Shown piece after piece: positions 20,201 to 31,508 of a DNA stretch of 64,000 bases. Both the position numbers and the translations under genes were made by a program. The notes below the pieces were generated by a model that was not told where the DNA came from, did not search any database, and saw only the letters and a list, made by a program, of their open reading frames with translations. Origin of the DNA: Polynucleobacter sp. MWH-Berg-3C6 (GTDB lineage: Bacteria; Pseudomonadota; Gammaproteobacteria; Burkholderiales; Burkholderiaceae); NCBI RefSeq assembly GCF_018881855.1, contig NZ_JACVPN010000004.1, positions 79,423 to 143,422 on the forward strand, written 5' to 3'. Numbering within the stretch: the stretch's first letter is position 1; each line of letters starts with the position of its first letter.

Positions 20201-21538
20201 ATGGCATTAGCACCTACCACTAACGCAGGCACTGCAACAGCAGGAGGCAAGTTTGGCGAATTACGTCAGCGCTTGATCTTCTTGGTGTTGGCTTTGCTCG
20301 TGTTCCGTTTGGGTGCTCACATTCCAGTTCCTGGTATTGATCCAGACCAATTGGCTCAGTTATTTGCAGGTCAAAAAGACGGCATCTTGGGAATGTTTAA
20401 CTTGTTCTCAGGCGGCGCTTTATCGCGCTTTACTGTGTTTGCTTTGGGAATCATGCCTTACATTTCTGCATCGATCATCATGCAGTTAATGACAATTGTT
20501 GTTCCTTCTTTAGAGGCTTTGAAAAAAGAAGGCCAAGCAGGTCAACGTAAGATTACTCAGTACACCCGCTACGGTACTGTGCTCTTGGCTACATTCCAAG
20601 CACTAGGTATTTCCGTTGCTTTGCAAGCTCAACCTGGTTTAGTAATTAACCCAGGCTTGATGTTTGAATTGAACACTGTAGTTACTTTAGTAACTGGCAC
20701 GATGTTCTTGATGTGGCTCGGTGAGCAAATTACTGAGCGCGGTTTAGGTAACGGCATTTCAATCATCATTTTCGGCGGTATCGTATCTGGCTTGCCTTCT
20801 GCGATCGCCAGCTTGCTTGAGTTAGTTCGTACTGGCTCGATGAATATTATTTCTGCATTGTTGATCGTGGTGATTTGCGTTGCAGTGACTTATTTTGTGG
20901 TGTTTGTAGAGCGCGGTCAGCGCCGTATCTTGGTGAACTACGCTAAGCGTCAAGTGGGCAACAAGATTTATGGCGGCCAATCTTCCTACTTCCCATTGAA
21001 GCTAAACATGGCAGGTGTTATTCCTCCAATTTTTGCTTCTTCTATTATTTTGTTTCCTGCAACGATTGCTGGCTGGTTTACATCAGGCGAGCCAACCAAT
21101 ATGTTCAGCAGAATTATTAAAGACTTGGCTGCTACTTTGGCCCCAGGTCAGCCTGTTTACACCATTCTGTACGCAGCGGCGATTATTTTCTTCTGCTTCT
21201 TTTATACCGCCTTGGTATTTAACAGCCGCGACACCGCTGAGAACCTAAAGAAGAGTGGTGCATTTGTTCCGGGTATTCGCCCAGGTGATCAAACAGCCCG
21301 TTACATCGACAAGATCTTGGTGCGTTTGACATTAGCTGGTGCGATTTACATGGTTTTGGTTTGCTTGCTGCCAGAATTTTTAGTCTTGAAGTACAACGTG
21401 CCGTTCTATTTCGGCGGTACTTCATTGTTGATTATTGTTGTTGTTGCAATGGATTTCATGGCTCAAGTTCAGTCATTTGTGATGCAGCAGCAGTACGGCT
21501 CTTTGATGAAAAAAGCCAACTTTAAGATGGGCGCCTAA
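20201..21538 (+). CDS. secY: Preprotein translocase subunit SecY
   Basis: SecY, 445 residues, is the inner-membrane channel through which SecA or ribosomes export proteins. Ten hydrophobic segments are readable. The signatures [13 protein letters not shown] (TM2 region) and [15 protein letters not shown] (TM4 region) identify it, and the C-terminus carries the cytosolic SLMKKANFK. It starts 18 bases after rplO and is followed after four bases by infA, a standard spc arrangement. Confidence 0.98.
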   Translation: MALAPTTNAGTATAGGKFGELRQRLIFLVLALLVFRLGAHIPVPGIDPDQLAQLFAGQKDGILGMFNLFSGGALSRFTVFALGIMPYISASIIMQLMTIVVPSLEALKKEGQAGQRKITQYTRYGTVLLATFQALGISVALQAQPGLVINPGLMFELNTVVTLVTGTMFLMWLGEQITERGLGNGISIIIFGGIVSGLPSAIASLLELVRTGSMNIISALLIVVICVAVTYFVVFVERGQRRILVNYAKRQVGNKIYGGQSSYFPLKLNMAGVIPPIFASSIILFPATIAGWFTSGEPTNMFSRIIKDLAATLAPGQPVYTILYAAAIIFFCFFYTALVFNSRDTAENLKKSGAFVPGIRPGDQTARYIDKILVRLTLAGAIYMVLVCLLPEFLVLKYNVPFYFGGTSLLIIVVVAMDFMAQVQSFVMQQQYGSLMKKANFKMGA

Positions 21539-21542
21539 CTGA

Positions 21543-21761
21543 ATGTCTAAAGACGATGTAATTCAGATGGCGGGTGAGGTTGTAGAGAATTTGCCGAACG
21601 CGATGTTTCGCGTGAAGCTTGAAAACGGACATGTGGTTCTAGGGCACATTTCCGGAAAGATGCGGATGCATTACATCCGTATTTTGCCGGGAGATAAGGT
21701 GACGGTGGAGATGACTCCTTACGACCTGACGCGCGCCAGAATCATATTCCGAGCGAAGTAA
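21543..21761 (+). CDS. infA: Translation initiation factor IF-1
   Basis: IF-1, 72 residues, is a single S1/OB domain that occupies the 30S A site during initiation. [38 protein letters not shown] and the C-terminal YDLTRARI are characteristic. Its start is four bases after the secY stop, so coupling is likely. Some Burkholderiales carry a second infA elsewhere. Confidence 0.97.
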   Translation: MSKDDVIQMAGEVVENLPNAMFRVKLENGHVVLGHISGKMRMHYIRILPGDKVTVEMTPYDLTRARIIFRAK

Positions 21762-21795
21762 AGATTAAGTAGTACCTATTTTTAAGAGGTGAGTT

Positions 21796-21912
21796 ATGAA
21801 AGTTTTAGCATCCGTTAAGTGTATTTGCAGAAATTGCAAGATCATTAAGCGCAAACGCGTTGTGCGCGTGATCTGTTCTTCAGACGCACGTCATAAGCAG
21901 CGTCAAGGCTGA
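21796..21912 (+). CDS. rpmJ: 50S ribosomal protein L36
   Basis: L36, 38 residues, is the smallest 50S protein and binds a zinc ion. The sequence starts [19 protein letters not shown] and ends [11 protein letters not shown]. The four zinc ligands C11, C14, C27 and H33 are in place, so this is the zinc-containing form; C9 is an additional cysteine. AAGAGGTGAG upstream is a strong ribosome binding site. It lies between infA and rpsM. Confidence 0.97.
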   Translation: MKVLASVKCICRNCKIIKRKRVVRVICSSDARHKQRQG

Positions 21913-21936
21913 TCTGGTTAATTAAGAGGAAATCTC

Positions 21937-22302
21937 ATGGCACGTATCGCTGGGGTAAACATCCCAAATCATCAACATACTGTTATCGGTTTAACAGCAA
22001 TTTTTGGCATTGGCACAACTCGTGCACGCAAAATTTGTCAGACCACAGGTGTTGCAATCGACAAAAAAGTTAAAGATCTTACTGACGCTGACTTGGAAAA
22101 GTTGCGTGATGAAGTAGGTAAGTTCATCACCGAAGGTGACCTTCGTCGTGAAGTAACTATGAGCATCAAGCGTTTGATGGACTTAGGTTGCTATCGTGGC
22201 GTACGTCATCGTAAGGGCTTGCCTGTCCGTGGACAACGTACTAAGACAAATGCGCGCACCCGCAAGGGCCCACGTAAGTCTGGCATCGCACTGAAGAAAT
22301 AA
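21937..22302 (+). CDS. rpsM: 30S ribosomal protein S13
   Basis: S13, 121 residues, bridges to the 50S subunit and contacts P-site tRNA. The helix-two-turn-helix region contains [12 protein letters not shown], and the C-terminal [19 protein letters not shown] block is diagnostic. AAGAGGAAA precedes the ATG. In E. coli the S4 target pseudoknot lies upstream of this gene; only 24 bases separate it from rpmJ here. Confidence 0.98.
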   Translation: MARIAGVNIPNHQHTVIGLTAIFGIGTTRARKICQTTGVAIDKKVKDLTDADLEKLRDEVGKFITEGDLRREVTMSIKRLMDLGCYRGVRHRKGLPVRGQRTKTNARTRKGPRKSGIALKK

Positions 22303-22320
22303 TCAAGAAAGTTTATTGAC

Positions 22321-22728
22321 ATGGCAAAACAACAATCCGCTTCCGCCGCTTCACAGCGCACTCGTAAGAAGGTTAAAAAGAACGTTGCTGACGGTATCGC
22401 GCACGTTCATGCTTCTTTTAACAACACCATCATTACGATCACTGATCGTCAAGGAAATGCGCTTTCTTGGGCAACTTCTGGCGGCCAGGGCTTCAAGGGC
22501 TCACGTAAATCAACACCTTTTGCTGCTCAGGTAGCTGCAGAAGTTGCTGGTAAAGCTGCCGTTGAATGCGGTATCAAGAATTTGGAAGTTCAGATCAAGG
22601 GCCCAGGCCCAGGTCGTGAATCAGCAGTTCGCGCTTTGAACTCTTTGGGTATCAAGATCACTGAGATTCAAGACGTAACTCCAGTTCCACACAATGGTTG
22701 CCGTCCTCCTAAGCGTCGTCGTATCTAA
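22321..22728 (+). CDS. rpsK: 30S ribosomal protein S11
   Basis: S11, 135 residues, lines the mRNA exit channel on the 30S platform. The core contains [20 protein letters not shown] and the signature [17 protein letters not shown], ending with [11 protein letters not shown]. It lies 18 bases after rpsM. A 117-base gap with two hairpins follows before rpsD. Confidence 0.98.
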   Translation: MAKQQSASAASQRTRKKVKKNVADGIAHVHASFNNTIITITDRQGNALSWATSGGQGFKGSRKSTPFAAQVAAEVAGKAAVECGIKNLEVQIKGPGPGRESAVRALNSLGIKITEIQDVTPVPHNGCRPPKRRRI

Positions 22729-22780
22729 GCTGGGAAGTTGGTAGTACAAGTTTTAGTAGTTTTTTATTAAAAGCCCACTG

Positions 22781-22828
22781 TTCATCTGATTTAAAGGATG
22801 AACTCACCGCCGGTCGCAAGACTGCGGC
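22781..22828 (+). promoter_or_regulatory. Candidate structured leader of rpsD
   Basis: TTCATC (22781-22786) pairs with GATGAA (22797-22802). A second stem joins GCCG (22809-22812) to CGGC (22825-22828) and GTC to GAC, with a TG bulge, around the GNRA-type loop GCAA (22816-22819). It ends 17 bases before the rpsD GTG. S4 represses the alpha operon in E. coli from a site before rpsM; a site here would be a different placement and is inference. Confidence 0.45.
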
Positions 22829-22845
22829 AAAGAAAGGAAAGCATC

Positions 22846-23469
22846 GTGGCACGTTACTTAGGGCCTAAGGCCAAATTAGCACGTCGGGAAGGTACCGACT
22901 TATTTTTAAAGAGCGCACGTCGCGCCCTGTCAGACAAGTGCAAGTTAGATACTAAGCCTGGTCAACATGGTCGTACATCTGGCTCAAGAACATCTGATTA
23001 CGGTAATCAATTGCGTGAAAAGCAAAAGGTTAAGCGTATCTATGGCGTATTAGAGCGTCAATTCCGTCGTTACTTCGCAGAAGCTGAGCGTCGTAAGGGC
23101 AATACTGGTGAAACATTGCTCCAGTTGCTTGAGTCACGTCTCGACAACGTGGTTTATCGCATGGGCTTTGGTTCAACACGCGCAGAAGCACGTCAATTGG
23201 TTTCCCATTGCGCAATTTTGCTCAATGGCAGCCCAGTGAACATCCCATCTATTCAGGTTAAGCCTGGTGATGTGGTTGCGATTCGTGAGAAAGCGAAGAA
23301 GCAAGCGCGTATTACAGAATCACTCAATTTGGTTCAGCAAATGACTGCTATCAGCTGGGTTTCAGTTGACGCGGCTAAGCTGGAAGGAACATTCAAGCAA
23401 GTGCCTGACCGTGAAGAAATCAGCGGTGAAATTAATGAAAGTTTGATCGTCGAATTGTATTCACGCTAA
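22846..23469 (+). CDS. rpsD: 30S ribosomal protein S4
   Basis: S4, 207 residues, is a primary 16S-binding protein and in many bacteria an autogenous regulator. The N-terminus [20 protein letters not shown] and the S4 RNA-binding domain, with [14 protein letters not shown] and [14 protein letters not shown], are complete. GTG at 22846 is chosen because an in-frame ATG at 22798 would add 16 unconserved residues encoded by the hairpin region. AGAAAGGAAA precedes the GTG. Confidence 0.96.
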   Translation: MARYLGPKAKLARREGTDLFLKSARRALSDKCKLDTKPGQHGRTSGSRTSDYGNQLREKQKVKRIYGVLERQFRRYFAEAERRKGNTGETLLQLLESRLDNVVYRMGFGSTRAEARQLVSHCAILLNGSPVNIPSIQVKPGDVVAIREKAKKQARITESLNLVQQMTAISWVSVDAAKLEGTFKQVPDREEISGEINESLIVELYSR

Positions 23470-23492
23470 TTAGGCACTCTCAAGGAAAAAAT

Positions 23493-24473
23493 ATGCAAAC
23501 AAATTTGCTCAAGCCAAAAATTATTTCTGTTGAAGCGCTTACCGCCAACCAAGCTAAGGTTGTTATGGAGCCGTTCGAGCGTGGCTATGGCCACACACTC
23601 GGAAATGCATTACGTCGCGTACTCTTGTCCTCAATGGTTGGTTACGCGCCAACTGAAGTAGCAATCGCAGGCGTTGTTCATGAGTACTCTACTTTGGATG
23701 GCGTTCAAGAGGATGTAGTAAATCTCTTGTTGAACCTCAAAGGTATCGTATTCAAGTTGCAGTCACGTGATGAAGTTACTATCAATTTGCGTAAAGAAGG
23801 CCCAGGCGTCGTTACAGCAAAAGATATTGATCTCCCACATGATGTAGAAATCATGAATCCTGATCACGTTATCGCTCACTTGTCTGCTGGTGGCAAGTTG
23901 GATATGCAGATCAAGGTTGAAAAAGGCCGTGGTTATGTACCAGGTAACGTACGTCAATATAACGACGAAACTACCAAGATCATTGGCCGTATCGTGTTGG
24001 ATGCTTCATTTAGCCCGGTAAGCCGTGTTAGCTATGCAGTTGAGTCTGCTCGTGTTGAGCAACGTACCGACCTCGATCGTCTCGTAATGACTATCGAAAC
24101 AAACGGTGTGTTGTCTCCTGAAGAGGCAATTCGTCAGGCAGCCAGCATCTTAGTTGATCAGTTAGTTGTATTCGCAGCTCTTGAGAGCAGTGAAGTTTCT
24201 GGCGATCTCGCACCAAGCCGCTCTTCAATGGTTGATCCAATGTTGATGCGTCCGGTTGATGATCTCGAACTCACAGTTCGCTCTGCAAACTGCTTGAAGG
24301 CTGAGAACATTTACTACATCGGTGACTTGATTCAACGTACAGAGAATGAATTGTTGAAGACGCCTAATTTGGGTCGTAAGTCTTTGAATGAAATTAAAGA
24401 CGTATTGGCTGCTCGTGGCTTAAGTCTTGGCATGAAACTCGAAAGCTGGCCTCCAGCTAACCTCGAGAAATAA
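23493..24473 (+). CDS. rpoA: RNA polymerase alpha subunit
   Basis: Alpha, 326 residues, forms the dimer that starts polymerase assembly. The N-terminal domain contains [19 protein letters not shown]. The C-terminal domain, from about residue 245, contains LRSANCL-like and [19 protein letters not shown] segments. That domain reads UP elements and contacts activators. It lies between rpsD (23-base gap) and rplQ (16-base gap), the conserved alpha-operon order. Confidence 0.98.
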   Translation: MQTNLLKPKIISVEALTANQAKVVMEPFERGYGHTLGNALRRVLLSSMVGYAPTEVAIAGVVHEYSTLDGVQEDVVNLLLNLKGIVFKLQSRDEVTINLRKEGPGVVTAKDIDLPHDVEIMNPDHVIAHLSAGGKLDMQIKVEKGRGYVPGNVRQYNDETTKIIGRIVLDASFSPVSRVSYAVESARVEQRTDLDRLVMTIETNGVLSPEEAIRQAASILVDQLVVFAALESSEVSGDLAPSRSSMVDPMLMRPVDDLELTVRSANCLKAENIYYIGDLIQRTENELLKTPNLGRKSLNEIKDVLAARGLSLGMKLESWPPANLEK

Positions 24474-24489
24474 TTAGAAAGGAAGCATC

Positions 24490-24885
24490 ATGCGTCACGG
24501 AAACGGCTTACGCAAACTAAATAGAACATCATCACATCGCTTGGCGATGCTGCGCAATATGTCCAATTCACTTTTGGAGCACGAAGTCATTAAAACGACT
24601 TTGCCAAAAGCTAAAGAATTGCGCATGGTTGTTGAGCCTTTGATTACCTTGGGTAAAAAAGATAACTTAGCAAACCGTCGCTTGGCATTCAATCGCACAC
24701 GTGATCGCGATATCGTAGCCAAGCTCTTTACAGAACTCGGTCCACGTTACGCAACACGTCCAGGTGGCTACCTTCGTATTTTGAAGTTCGGCTTCCGTCA
24801 TGGCGACAATGCACCTATGGCATTGGTTGAGTTGGTTGATCGTCCAGAAGTTGAAGAAACAGCAGTAGTAGCTGAAGAGGCTTAA
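24490..24885 (+). CDS. rplQ: 50S ribosomal protein L17
   Basis: L17, 131 residues, sits at the base of the 50S particle near the tunnel exit. It begins [17 protein letters not shown] and contains the [18 protein letters not shown] family segment. A short Val-, Ala- and Glu-rich tail follows the core. AAAGGAAGC precedes the ATG. It is the last gene of the ribosomal cluster and a strong terminator follows. Confidence 0.98.
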   Translation: MRHGNGLRKLNRTSSHRLAMLRNMSNSLLEHEVIKTTLPKAKELRMVVEPLITLGKKDNLANRRLAFNRTRDRDIVAKLFTELGPRYATRPGGYLRILKFGFRHGDNAPMALVELVDRPEVEETAVVAEEA

Positions 24886-24900
24886 GTCTCTCAGTTGCGC

Positions 24901-24929
24901 AAAAAGCCAGGCTTCGGTCTGGCTTTTTT
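24901..24929 (+). terminator. Terminator ending the ribosomal protein cluster
   Basis: AGCCAG (24905-24910) pairs with CTGGCT (24919-24924) around GCTTCGGT. The arms extend through flanking A and T tracts, and a run of six Ts (24924-24929) follows. It lies 15 bases after the rplQ stop. Confidence 0.92.
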
Positions 24930-24952
24930 CATTTACGGGTTATAAATACAGC

Positions 24953-25303
24953 ATGCATCAAAACTCTCCAGCAAATGCCGATGACCTCTTGGTGGTTGTG
25001 ACTAGCCTTCCTAATTTGGAGGCTGCTACAGCCTTGGCTAGAGCTCTGGTAGAGGCTCACCTTGCGGCTTGTGTCCAGATTAGCGAAGGGTTGTATTCGG
25101 TTTATCGCTGGGAAGGTAAAGTTTGTGAAGAGCAAGAGGTGCTCCTGTCTGCCAAAACTATCCCACATCGATGGGATGAGATTTGTGCATTCATTAAGGA
25201 AAGCCACCCTTACAAACTTCCAGAAATTTTGGCTTTTTCACCAAAACAATATGAGCAGCAATATGGCGAGTGGGTGCAAGCTGAGGTAAATTCAAAGCCA
25301 TGA
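24953..25303 (+). CDS. cutA: CutA1-family divalent-cation tolerance protein
   Basis: A 116-residue trimeric ferredoxin-like protein of the CutA1 family, linked genetically to copper tolerance though its biochemical role is unsettled. The family pattern LVVVTSLPNLEAATALAR, then AACVQI, the YRWEGKV loop and EVLLSAKT are present. Its end overlaps the dsbD start by four bases (ATGA), as in many proteobacteria where cutA precedes dsbD. The pair probably forms one operon started after the ribosomal terminator. Confidence 0.93.
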   Translation: MHQNSPANADDLLVVVTSLPNLEAATALARALVEAHLAACVQISEGLYSVYRWEGKVCEEQEVLLSAKTIPHRWDEICAFIKESHPYKLPEILAFSPKQYEQQYGEWVQAEVNSKP

Positions 25304-26976
25304 GAATGCCATCCTATCTGAAAATGCTCATCGCATTGCTTGTGCTGTTGGCAGCCCAAGTTTTTGCTGCGCAAGATTTCTTGTCGCCAGAAAAAGCATT
25401 TCGGGTGGAAGCGACTTGGCTGGAAAATTCCAATCAAATTGAGATTGAGTTTATTCCTGCCAAGGGCTATTACATCTATCAAGAGTCGCTTAAATTTGAT
25501 GTCGGCACAGAGGCTTCGAGGCTATATAAAATAAGCCCTTCATTACCATTAGGCATCGAAAAGTTTGATGAAACTTTTCAGAAAAAACTGCAGGTTTATA
25601 AGCAGCCATTCATGGTTTTATTGGCCGTTAAACCGGTTGCTGGAAAGCCGATTCATGCAGAGGTAACTCTACAAGGGTGTGCTGAGGCTGGTATTTGTTA
25701 TCCACCTATGACCTTAAAGTTTTTATTAGCCGGGCCTGGCGTAAAGGCTGCGCCGATACCAGAAATTTTTGAGGGACAAAAAACTCAAAGTCCGTCTCAA
25801 GGTGACTTTAGTCTGGCCGATTTATGGCGTGAGCGAGATGACGTGAACGCAATCGGTCGTTTCTTGGCGAATACTTCCACTGCGTATTTATTCTTAGCTT
25901 TCTTTGTTTTAGGTCTTGCCCTAGCATTCACGCCTTGCGTATTGCCAATGCTACCGATTTTGTCGAGCATCATCTTTGGTTCCCAGGGTGGCAAAACGAT
26001 TTCTAAAGGGCGCGCGAGCCTTTTGGCCCTATCGTATGTTTTGGGCATGGCCTTGATCTATGCATTGGCCGGAACCCTGATGGCAGCCCTTGGCGGAAGC
26101 GTTCAAAGAGTCCTACAAAGCCCGGTTGCACTGATTGCCTTTGCCTTATTGCTATTGGCCCTGTCAGGCAGTCTATTTGGCCTCTACGAGCTTCGTTTGC
26201 CCAATTCCTGGCATCAGCATGTTGATAGGCTGGCGGGCCGCCAGAAGGGCGGCAGCGTCTTTGGTGCCTTCGCCTTGGGAGGCATTTCTACTTTGGTAGC
26301 CAGCCCCTGCATTACTGCCCCGTTAGCAGGAGTTTTAGCCTTTATTGCTCAAACTGGGTCTATGAGCCTAGGTGCGGGTTTGCTATTCGTGATGGCCCTG
26401 GGGATGGGTCTGCCACTTCTCTTTATTGCGATTGAGGCTCGTATTCTGATTCCGTCTACCGGAATTTGGATGATCTGGCTTCAGAGGACTTTGGGTGTGT
26501 TGCTAGTGGCAACGGCAGCTTGGATTGCATCTCCTTTAATTCAAAAAACGGATCAAGTTGGCAGTGAAAAAACAATCAATGGACAAAAAGTACATCAGGT
26601 TGGCGACCTATCTTTCTTGGCCATTCATTCGTCAGCGGAATTAGATGTGCAATTGATCAAAGCAAAGCAAGAGCAAAAATTAGTCATGCTCGATTTTTAT
26701 GCTGATTGGTGTATCAGTTGCAAAGAGATGGAATTGAATACTTTTGCTAATGCAGAAGTTAGCAAAGAATTAAAGCAATTTATTTTGCTACAAGCGGATG
26801 TAACTACGAATAGTTCAGACAATCAAGCATTGCTGAAACGCTTTGGCTTATTTGGGCCGCCAGGTATTTTGATTTTTAATCAGAACTCGGAAGAGCTAAA
26901 AGCTCAGCGAGTGATTGGCTATATGCCGCCCCAGCGTTTTATTGAGCGCTTAAAGCAAGCAGTCAATCAGAAGTAA
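25300..26976 (+). CDS. dsbD: Thiol:disulfide interchange protein DsbD
   Basis: DsbD, 558 residues, carries electrons from cytoplasmic thioredoxin across the inner membrane to periplasmic DsbC and cytochrome c maturation proteins. All three parts are seen: a signal peptide and N-terminal domain with the pair in QGCAEAGICYPP, a central eight-helix membrane domain with FTPCVLPMLP and SPCITAPLAG, and a C-terminal thioredoxin domain with DWCISCKEME. All six redox cysteines are present. It is translationally coupled to cutA. A cytochrome c4 is encoded 1.8 kb downstream. Confidence 0.96.
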   Translation: MRMPSYLKMLIALLVLLAAQVFAAQDFLSPEKAFRVEATWLENSNQIEIEFIPAKGYYIYQESLKFDVGTEASRLYKISPSLPLGIEKFDETFQKKLQVYKQPFMVLLAVKPVAGKPIHAEVTLQGCAEAGICYPPMTLKFLLAGPGVKAAPIPEIFEGQKTQSPSQGDFSLADLWRERDDVNAIGRFLANTSTAYLFLAFFVLGLALAFTPCVLPMLPILSSIIFGSQGGKTISKGRASLLALSYVLGMALIYALAGTLMAALGGSVQRVLQSPVALIAFALLLLALSGSLFGLYELRLPNSWHQHVDRLAGRQKGGSVFGAFALGGISTLVASPCITAPLAGVLAFIAQTGSMSLGAGLLFVMALGMGLPLLFIAIEARILIPSTGIWMIWLQRTLGVLLVATAAWIASPLIQKTDQVGSEKTINGQKVHQVGDLSFLAIHSSAELDVQLIKAKQEQKLVMLDFYADWCISCKEMELNTFANAEVSKELKQFILLQADVTTNSSDNQALLKRFGLFGPPGILIFNQNSEELKAQRVIGYMPPQRFIERLKQAVNQK

Positions 26977-26994
26977 CTAACTCGTTGCTTGAGC

Positions 26995-28672
<1,678 letters not shown>

Positions 28673-28787
28673 GTCCTGAAGCTATTGTAAAATCACGCCA
28701 AATCATGAAATATCTCATGGTGTTGGGTAAAAAGGTTGTAAATGCAGGGCCCAAACACTTTTAGGAATTTTTGCCAAGGTAAACATA

Positions 28788-29513
28788 ATGCGTCAAAGCT
28801 CCAAAATCTCCAAATTAACTGGCCTACGTGCTGGTTTTGCGCTTTTCTCTATTTTCGCTCTGATCGGTATTTCTGGGGCTGCTATTGCTGCCGATGCCGC
28901 TCCAATGGCCCCAGCAGCTGAAGCTAAGGCTGCTGCACCAGCAAAACCAAAGATTGATCCTGCCGTTGGCGAGGCTCTTTACTCCAATGGAGATGCAAGC
29001 CGTGGCGTAACTGCTTGTATTACTTGTCATGGCCCTAAAGGCCAGAGTGCGATTAGTACATGGCCTAAGTTATCTGCACAACATGCAGCCTATACGGCCA
29101 AGCAATTGAAAAACTTTAAAGAAGGCACTCGTGCTAATCCAATCATGATGGGTATGTCTGCAGCGCTGACAGAACAAGATATGCAAAACATCGCTGCTTA
29201 TTTATCTAAGCAAGCGATTTCACAAGGCGTTGCACAAAACAAAGAAACAATCGAGTTGGGCCAGAGCATTTACCGCGGTGGCATTGCTGCCAAAGGTGTT
29301 CCGGCTTGTGCCGCCTGCCACAGCCCTACAGGCGCTGGCATTCCTGCTCAATACCCACTCTTGGGCGGCCAATGGGCTGACTACACAAACGCACAGTTAC
29401 TTGCGTTCCGTGAAGGTGTTCGTAAAAACAGTAGCCAAATGACAGCGATTGCGACTAAGCTTTCTGATCAAGAAATGAAAGCGGTTGCTGATTACATCGC
29501 TGGCTTGCATTAA
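28788..29513 (+). CDS. Cytochrome c4 family dihaem cytochrome
   Basis: A 241-residue periplasmic cytochrome with two haem-binding motifs, CITCH (C77, C80, H81) and CAACH (C174, C177, H178), each in a homologous half. It has an N-terminal signal peptide ending around AAIAAD and an Ala/Pro/Lys-rich linker to about residue 57. Cytochromes of this type donate electrons to terminal oxidases; the exact partner here is unknown. The arrangement engB divergent from cytochrome c4 is common in beta- and gammaproteobacteria. A bidirectional terminator follows. Confidence 0.93.
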   Translation: MRQSSKISKLTGLRAGFALFSIFALIGISGAAIAADAAPMAPAAEAKAAAPAKPKIDPAVGEALYSNGDASRGVTACITCHGPKGQSAISTWPKLSAQHAAYTAKQLKNFKEGTRANPIMMGMSAALTEQDMQNIAAYLSKQAISQGVAQNKETIELGQSIYRGGIAAKGVPACAACHSPTGAGIPAQYPLLGGQWADYTNAQLLAFREGVRKNSSQMTAIATKLSDQEMKAVADYIAGLH

Positions 29514-29530
29514 AAAATACTGAGCTTTAA

Positions 29531-29563
29531 ATAAAAACCCCGCTCATGTAGCGGGGTTTTTAT
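29531..29563. terminator. Bidirectional terminator between cytochrome c4 and lysA
   Basis: A perfect 13-base-pair inverted repeat joins 29531-29543 to 29551-29563 around TCATGTA. The GC core CCCCGC/GCGGGG is flanked by A and T tracts on both sides, so it can end transcription of both convergent genes. Confidence 0.93.
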
Positions 29564-29583
29564 TTGCATCGATGCATTCAGAA

Positions 29584-30882
29584 TTATTTTGGCAAGATTG
29601 TTTCGCTTGCAAATAGATCTGCAGTTTTTTCACGAGCACGAATAACGTAAGCATTTTTTCCATCAACCATAATCTCTGCCGGTTTTGGGCGAGTGTTGTA
29701 GTTCGATGCCATCACAAAACCATATGCGCCAGCAGAAAGGATTGCTAAAAGATCCCCCTCCTCAACAGCAAGTGTGCGATCTCTACCAAGCCAATCACCA
29801 GATTCACAGACAGGCCCAACCACATCATAGGTTGAGCTCTTAGCTGCTTTAGTTTGAGCGGCAACAATGCCATGATGTGCTTCATATAGGGCCGGCCGCA
29901 TCAGCTCTGTCATAGCGGCATCGACAATACAGAAGTTTTTTTCTACACCGGGCTTGAGGTATTCAACTTTAGTGAGTAGAACGCCAGCATTGCCAACCAA
30001 AGATCTGCCTGGCTCAAGCACAACATCTAGATGAGCAAAGCCGCGTTCTGCCACATGGTTCAAAAGAGTATTGGTAAATTCGGTAATGTCTGGAGGTGTT
30101 TCATCGCTGTACGAGATTCCGAGACCACCACCAAGATCTAGATGATGAATCACAATACCTTCCCTTTTGAGATTCTCAACTAAGTCTAAGACTTTATCTA
30201 AGGCATCTAAGTAGGGCGCGGTAGTGGTAATTTGCGAACCAATATGACAGTCAATTCCAACTACATCAATCTGCGAAAGTTGGCTAGCTTCACGATACGT
30301 TTTTAAAACTTCGTGATACGCAATTCCAAATTTATTTCCTTTTAAGCCTGTAGAAATATACGGATGCGTTTGCGCATCGACATCTGGATTGACGCGTAAA
30401 GAGATGGGCGCTCTGCAGTTGAGTTTGCTTGCTACACGGTTGATGTTGTGAAGCTCCGCAATGGATTCAACGTTAATACATTTCACTCCAGCCTGAAGAG
30501 CGCTTGCAATTTCAGTAGCAGATTTACCAACACCAGCAAACACTAGACTTTTTGGGTCGGCACCAATGGCCAAGGCACGTGCTAATTCACCGCCGCTTAC
30601 TAAATCAAATCCCGCGCCGAGTTTTTTGAAGCAATCAATTACTGCTAAATTGCTATTGGCTTTCATGGCGTAATGCACGCGTGCGCGACGCTTACCTTGC
30701 TGATCAATGCAAGCTTTGTCATAAGCTTGGTAGGCTTCAGTCAACGCTTTTTTGCTGTAGACATACAGCGGTGTGCCAAATTCTTTTGCTAAATCTGCAA
30801 GCGGAATTTCTTCGGCATACCATGTGCCTTCGCGTTCAGTAAATCCAGATAATTGAGGAAGTGGAATTGCTTTACTTGTCAT
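29584..30882 (-). CDS. lysA: Diaminopimelate decarboxylase
   Basis: LysA, 432 residues, makes lysine from meso-diaminopimelate with PLP. The PLP lysine lies in VHYAMKANSN, the phosphate-binding loop in LDLGGGLGISY, and the substrate Cys-Glu motif in VCESGDWLGRDR. Its ATG overlaps the stop of the upstream lipoprotein gene by one base (TAATG), so the two are coupled. Standard length and context with lptM and cyaY. Confidence 0.96.
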   Translation of the reverse strand: MTSKAIPLPQLSGFTEREGTWYAEEIPLADLAKEFGTPLYVYSKKALTEAYQAYDKACIDQQGKRRARVHYAMKANSNLAVIDCFKKLGAGFDLVSGGELARALAIGADPKSLVFAGVGKSATEIASALQAGVKCINVESIAELHNINRVASKLNCRAPISLRVNPDVDAQTHPYISTGLKGNKFGIAYHEVLKTYREASQLSQIDVVGIDCHIGSQITTTAPYLDALDKVLDLVENLKREGIVIHHLDLGGGLGISYSDETPPDITEFTNTLLNHVAERGFAHLDVVLEPGRSLVGNAGVLLTKVEYLKPGVEKNFCIVDAAMTELMRPALYEAHHGIVAAQTKAAKSSTYDVVGPVCESGDWLGRDRTLAVEEGDLLAILSAGAYGFVMASNYNTRPKPAEIMVDGKNAYVIRAREKTADLFASETILPK

Positions 30883-31073
30883 TACTTGGCCGATGATGAA
30901 TTGTTGGTGCTAGCAGGAGTTTGCGGTGGATAGAGCTTACCTTTAGGCTCGGGCTCTGTAGGTGCTGGAGGCGCATTTGGAACATTTGGCATATATAGAG
31001 GACCCCTAACCCCACATCCAACAAGGGCTATTAGTAGGGCAATGCCGAGGGCTCTATTGAGAATCGCTATCAT
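30882..31073 (-). CDS. lptM: Small lipoprotein of the LptM (YifL) type
   Basis: A 63-residue predicted lipoprotein. After a short hydrophobic signal there is a lipobox LVGC with Cys at position 20, followed by GVRGPLYMP, the conserved start of LptM proteins. LptM helps LptD mature in the outer membrane. The rest is Pro-rich and low in complexity. The ATG at 31073 is chosen because a longer frame to 31130 would overlap cyaY and put residues before the signal. The lptM-lysA pair diverging from cyaY is a classic proteobacterial layout. Confidence 0.85.
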   Translation of the reverse strand: MIAILNRALGIALLIALVGCGVRGPLYMPNVPNAPPAPTEPEPKGKLYPPQTPASTNNSSSAK

Positions 31074-31120
31074 GAATGTCTCTAAAACGAATGATTGAAT
31101 ATAGCATGCAGGACTCTGGG

Positions 31121-31504
31121 ATGAATCCAAATAAATCGAGCGTGGAAACCATTGACGACAAGCAGTTTCACCAGCTAGGGAGCAATTTATTGCAGTCTAT
31201 CGAAGTGGCTTTAGAGGCCGCCGATGATGAATTGGATCTCGATTTGGATGTAGAGCGCCAAGGGGGCAATGTGATCAATATCCGCTTTAGGGATAAAAGC
31301 GTCATTGTGGTCAATACACAACCACCTTTACATGAGATTTGGGTGGCAGCAAAGTCTGGTGGTTATCACTACCGTTGGGCGGGAACCATGAGTCAGCCTT
31401 TGTGGCTCGATACCAAAACTGGCCGAGAGCTCTTAAATGATTTGACTGAGTTTGCTAGTGCTCAGGCTGGTCAAGCTGTGAATATTGGCCTAATTAAGTC
31501 TTAA
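31121..31504 (+). CDS. cyaY: Frataxin homologue CyaY
   Basis: CyaY, about 127 residues, binds iron and tunes IscS-driven iron-sulfur cluster assembly. The acidic first helix EAADDELDLDLDVE is the iron-binding ridge, and the sheet contains the NTQPPLHEIWVAAKSGGYHY signature with the conserved Trp. In-frame ATGs occur at 31076, 31106 and 31121; the last fits the family N-terminus best, but no good ribosome binding site decides it. It diverges from lptM and ends four bases from the aroB stop. Confidence 0.9.
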   Translation: MNPNKSSVETIDDKQFHQLGSNLLQSIEVALEAADDELDLDLDVERQGGNVINIRFRDKSVIVVNTQPPLHEIWVAAKSGGYHYRWAGTMSQPLWLDTKTGRELLNDLTEFASAQAGQAVNIGLIKS

Positions 31505-31508
31505 GGCC

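Noticed and set aside
22729..22780. Promoter between rpsK and rpsD
   Set aside because: TTGGTA is followed by only a T-rich non-consensus -10, so it was not called.
28673..28787. Promoters in the engB-cytochrome c4 divergent gap
   Set aside because: TTGTAA and TACAAT hexamers occur, but no pair with acceptable spacing and sequence was found, so none is annotated.
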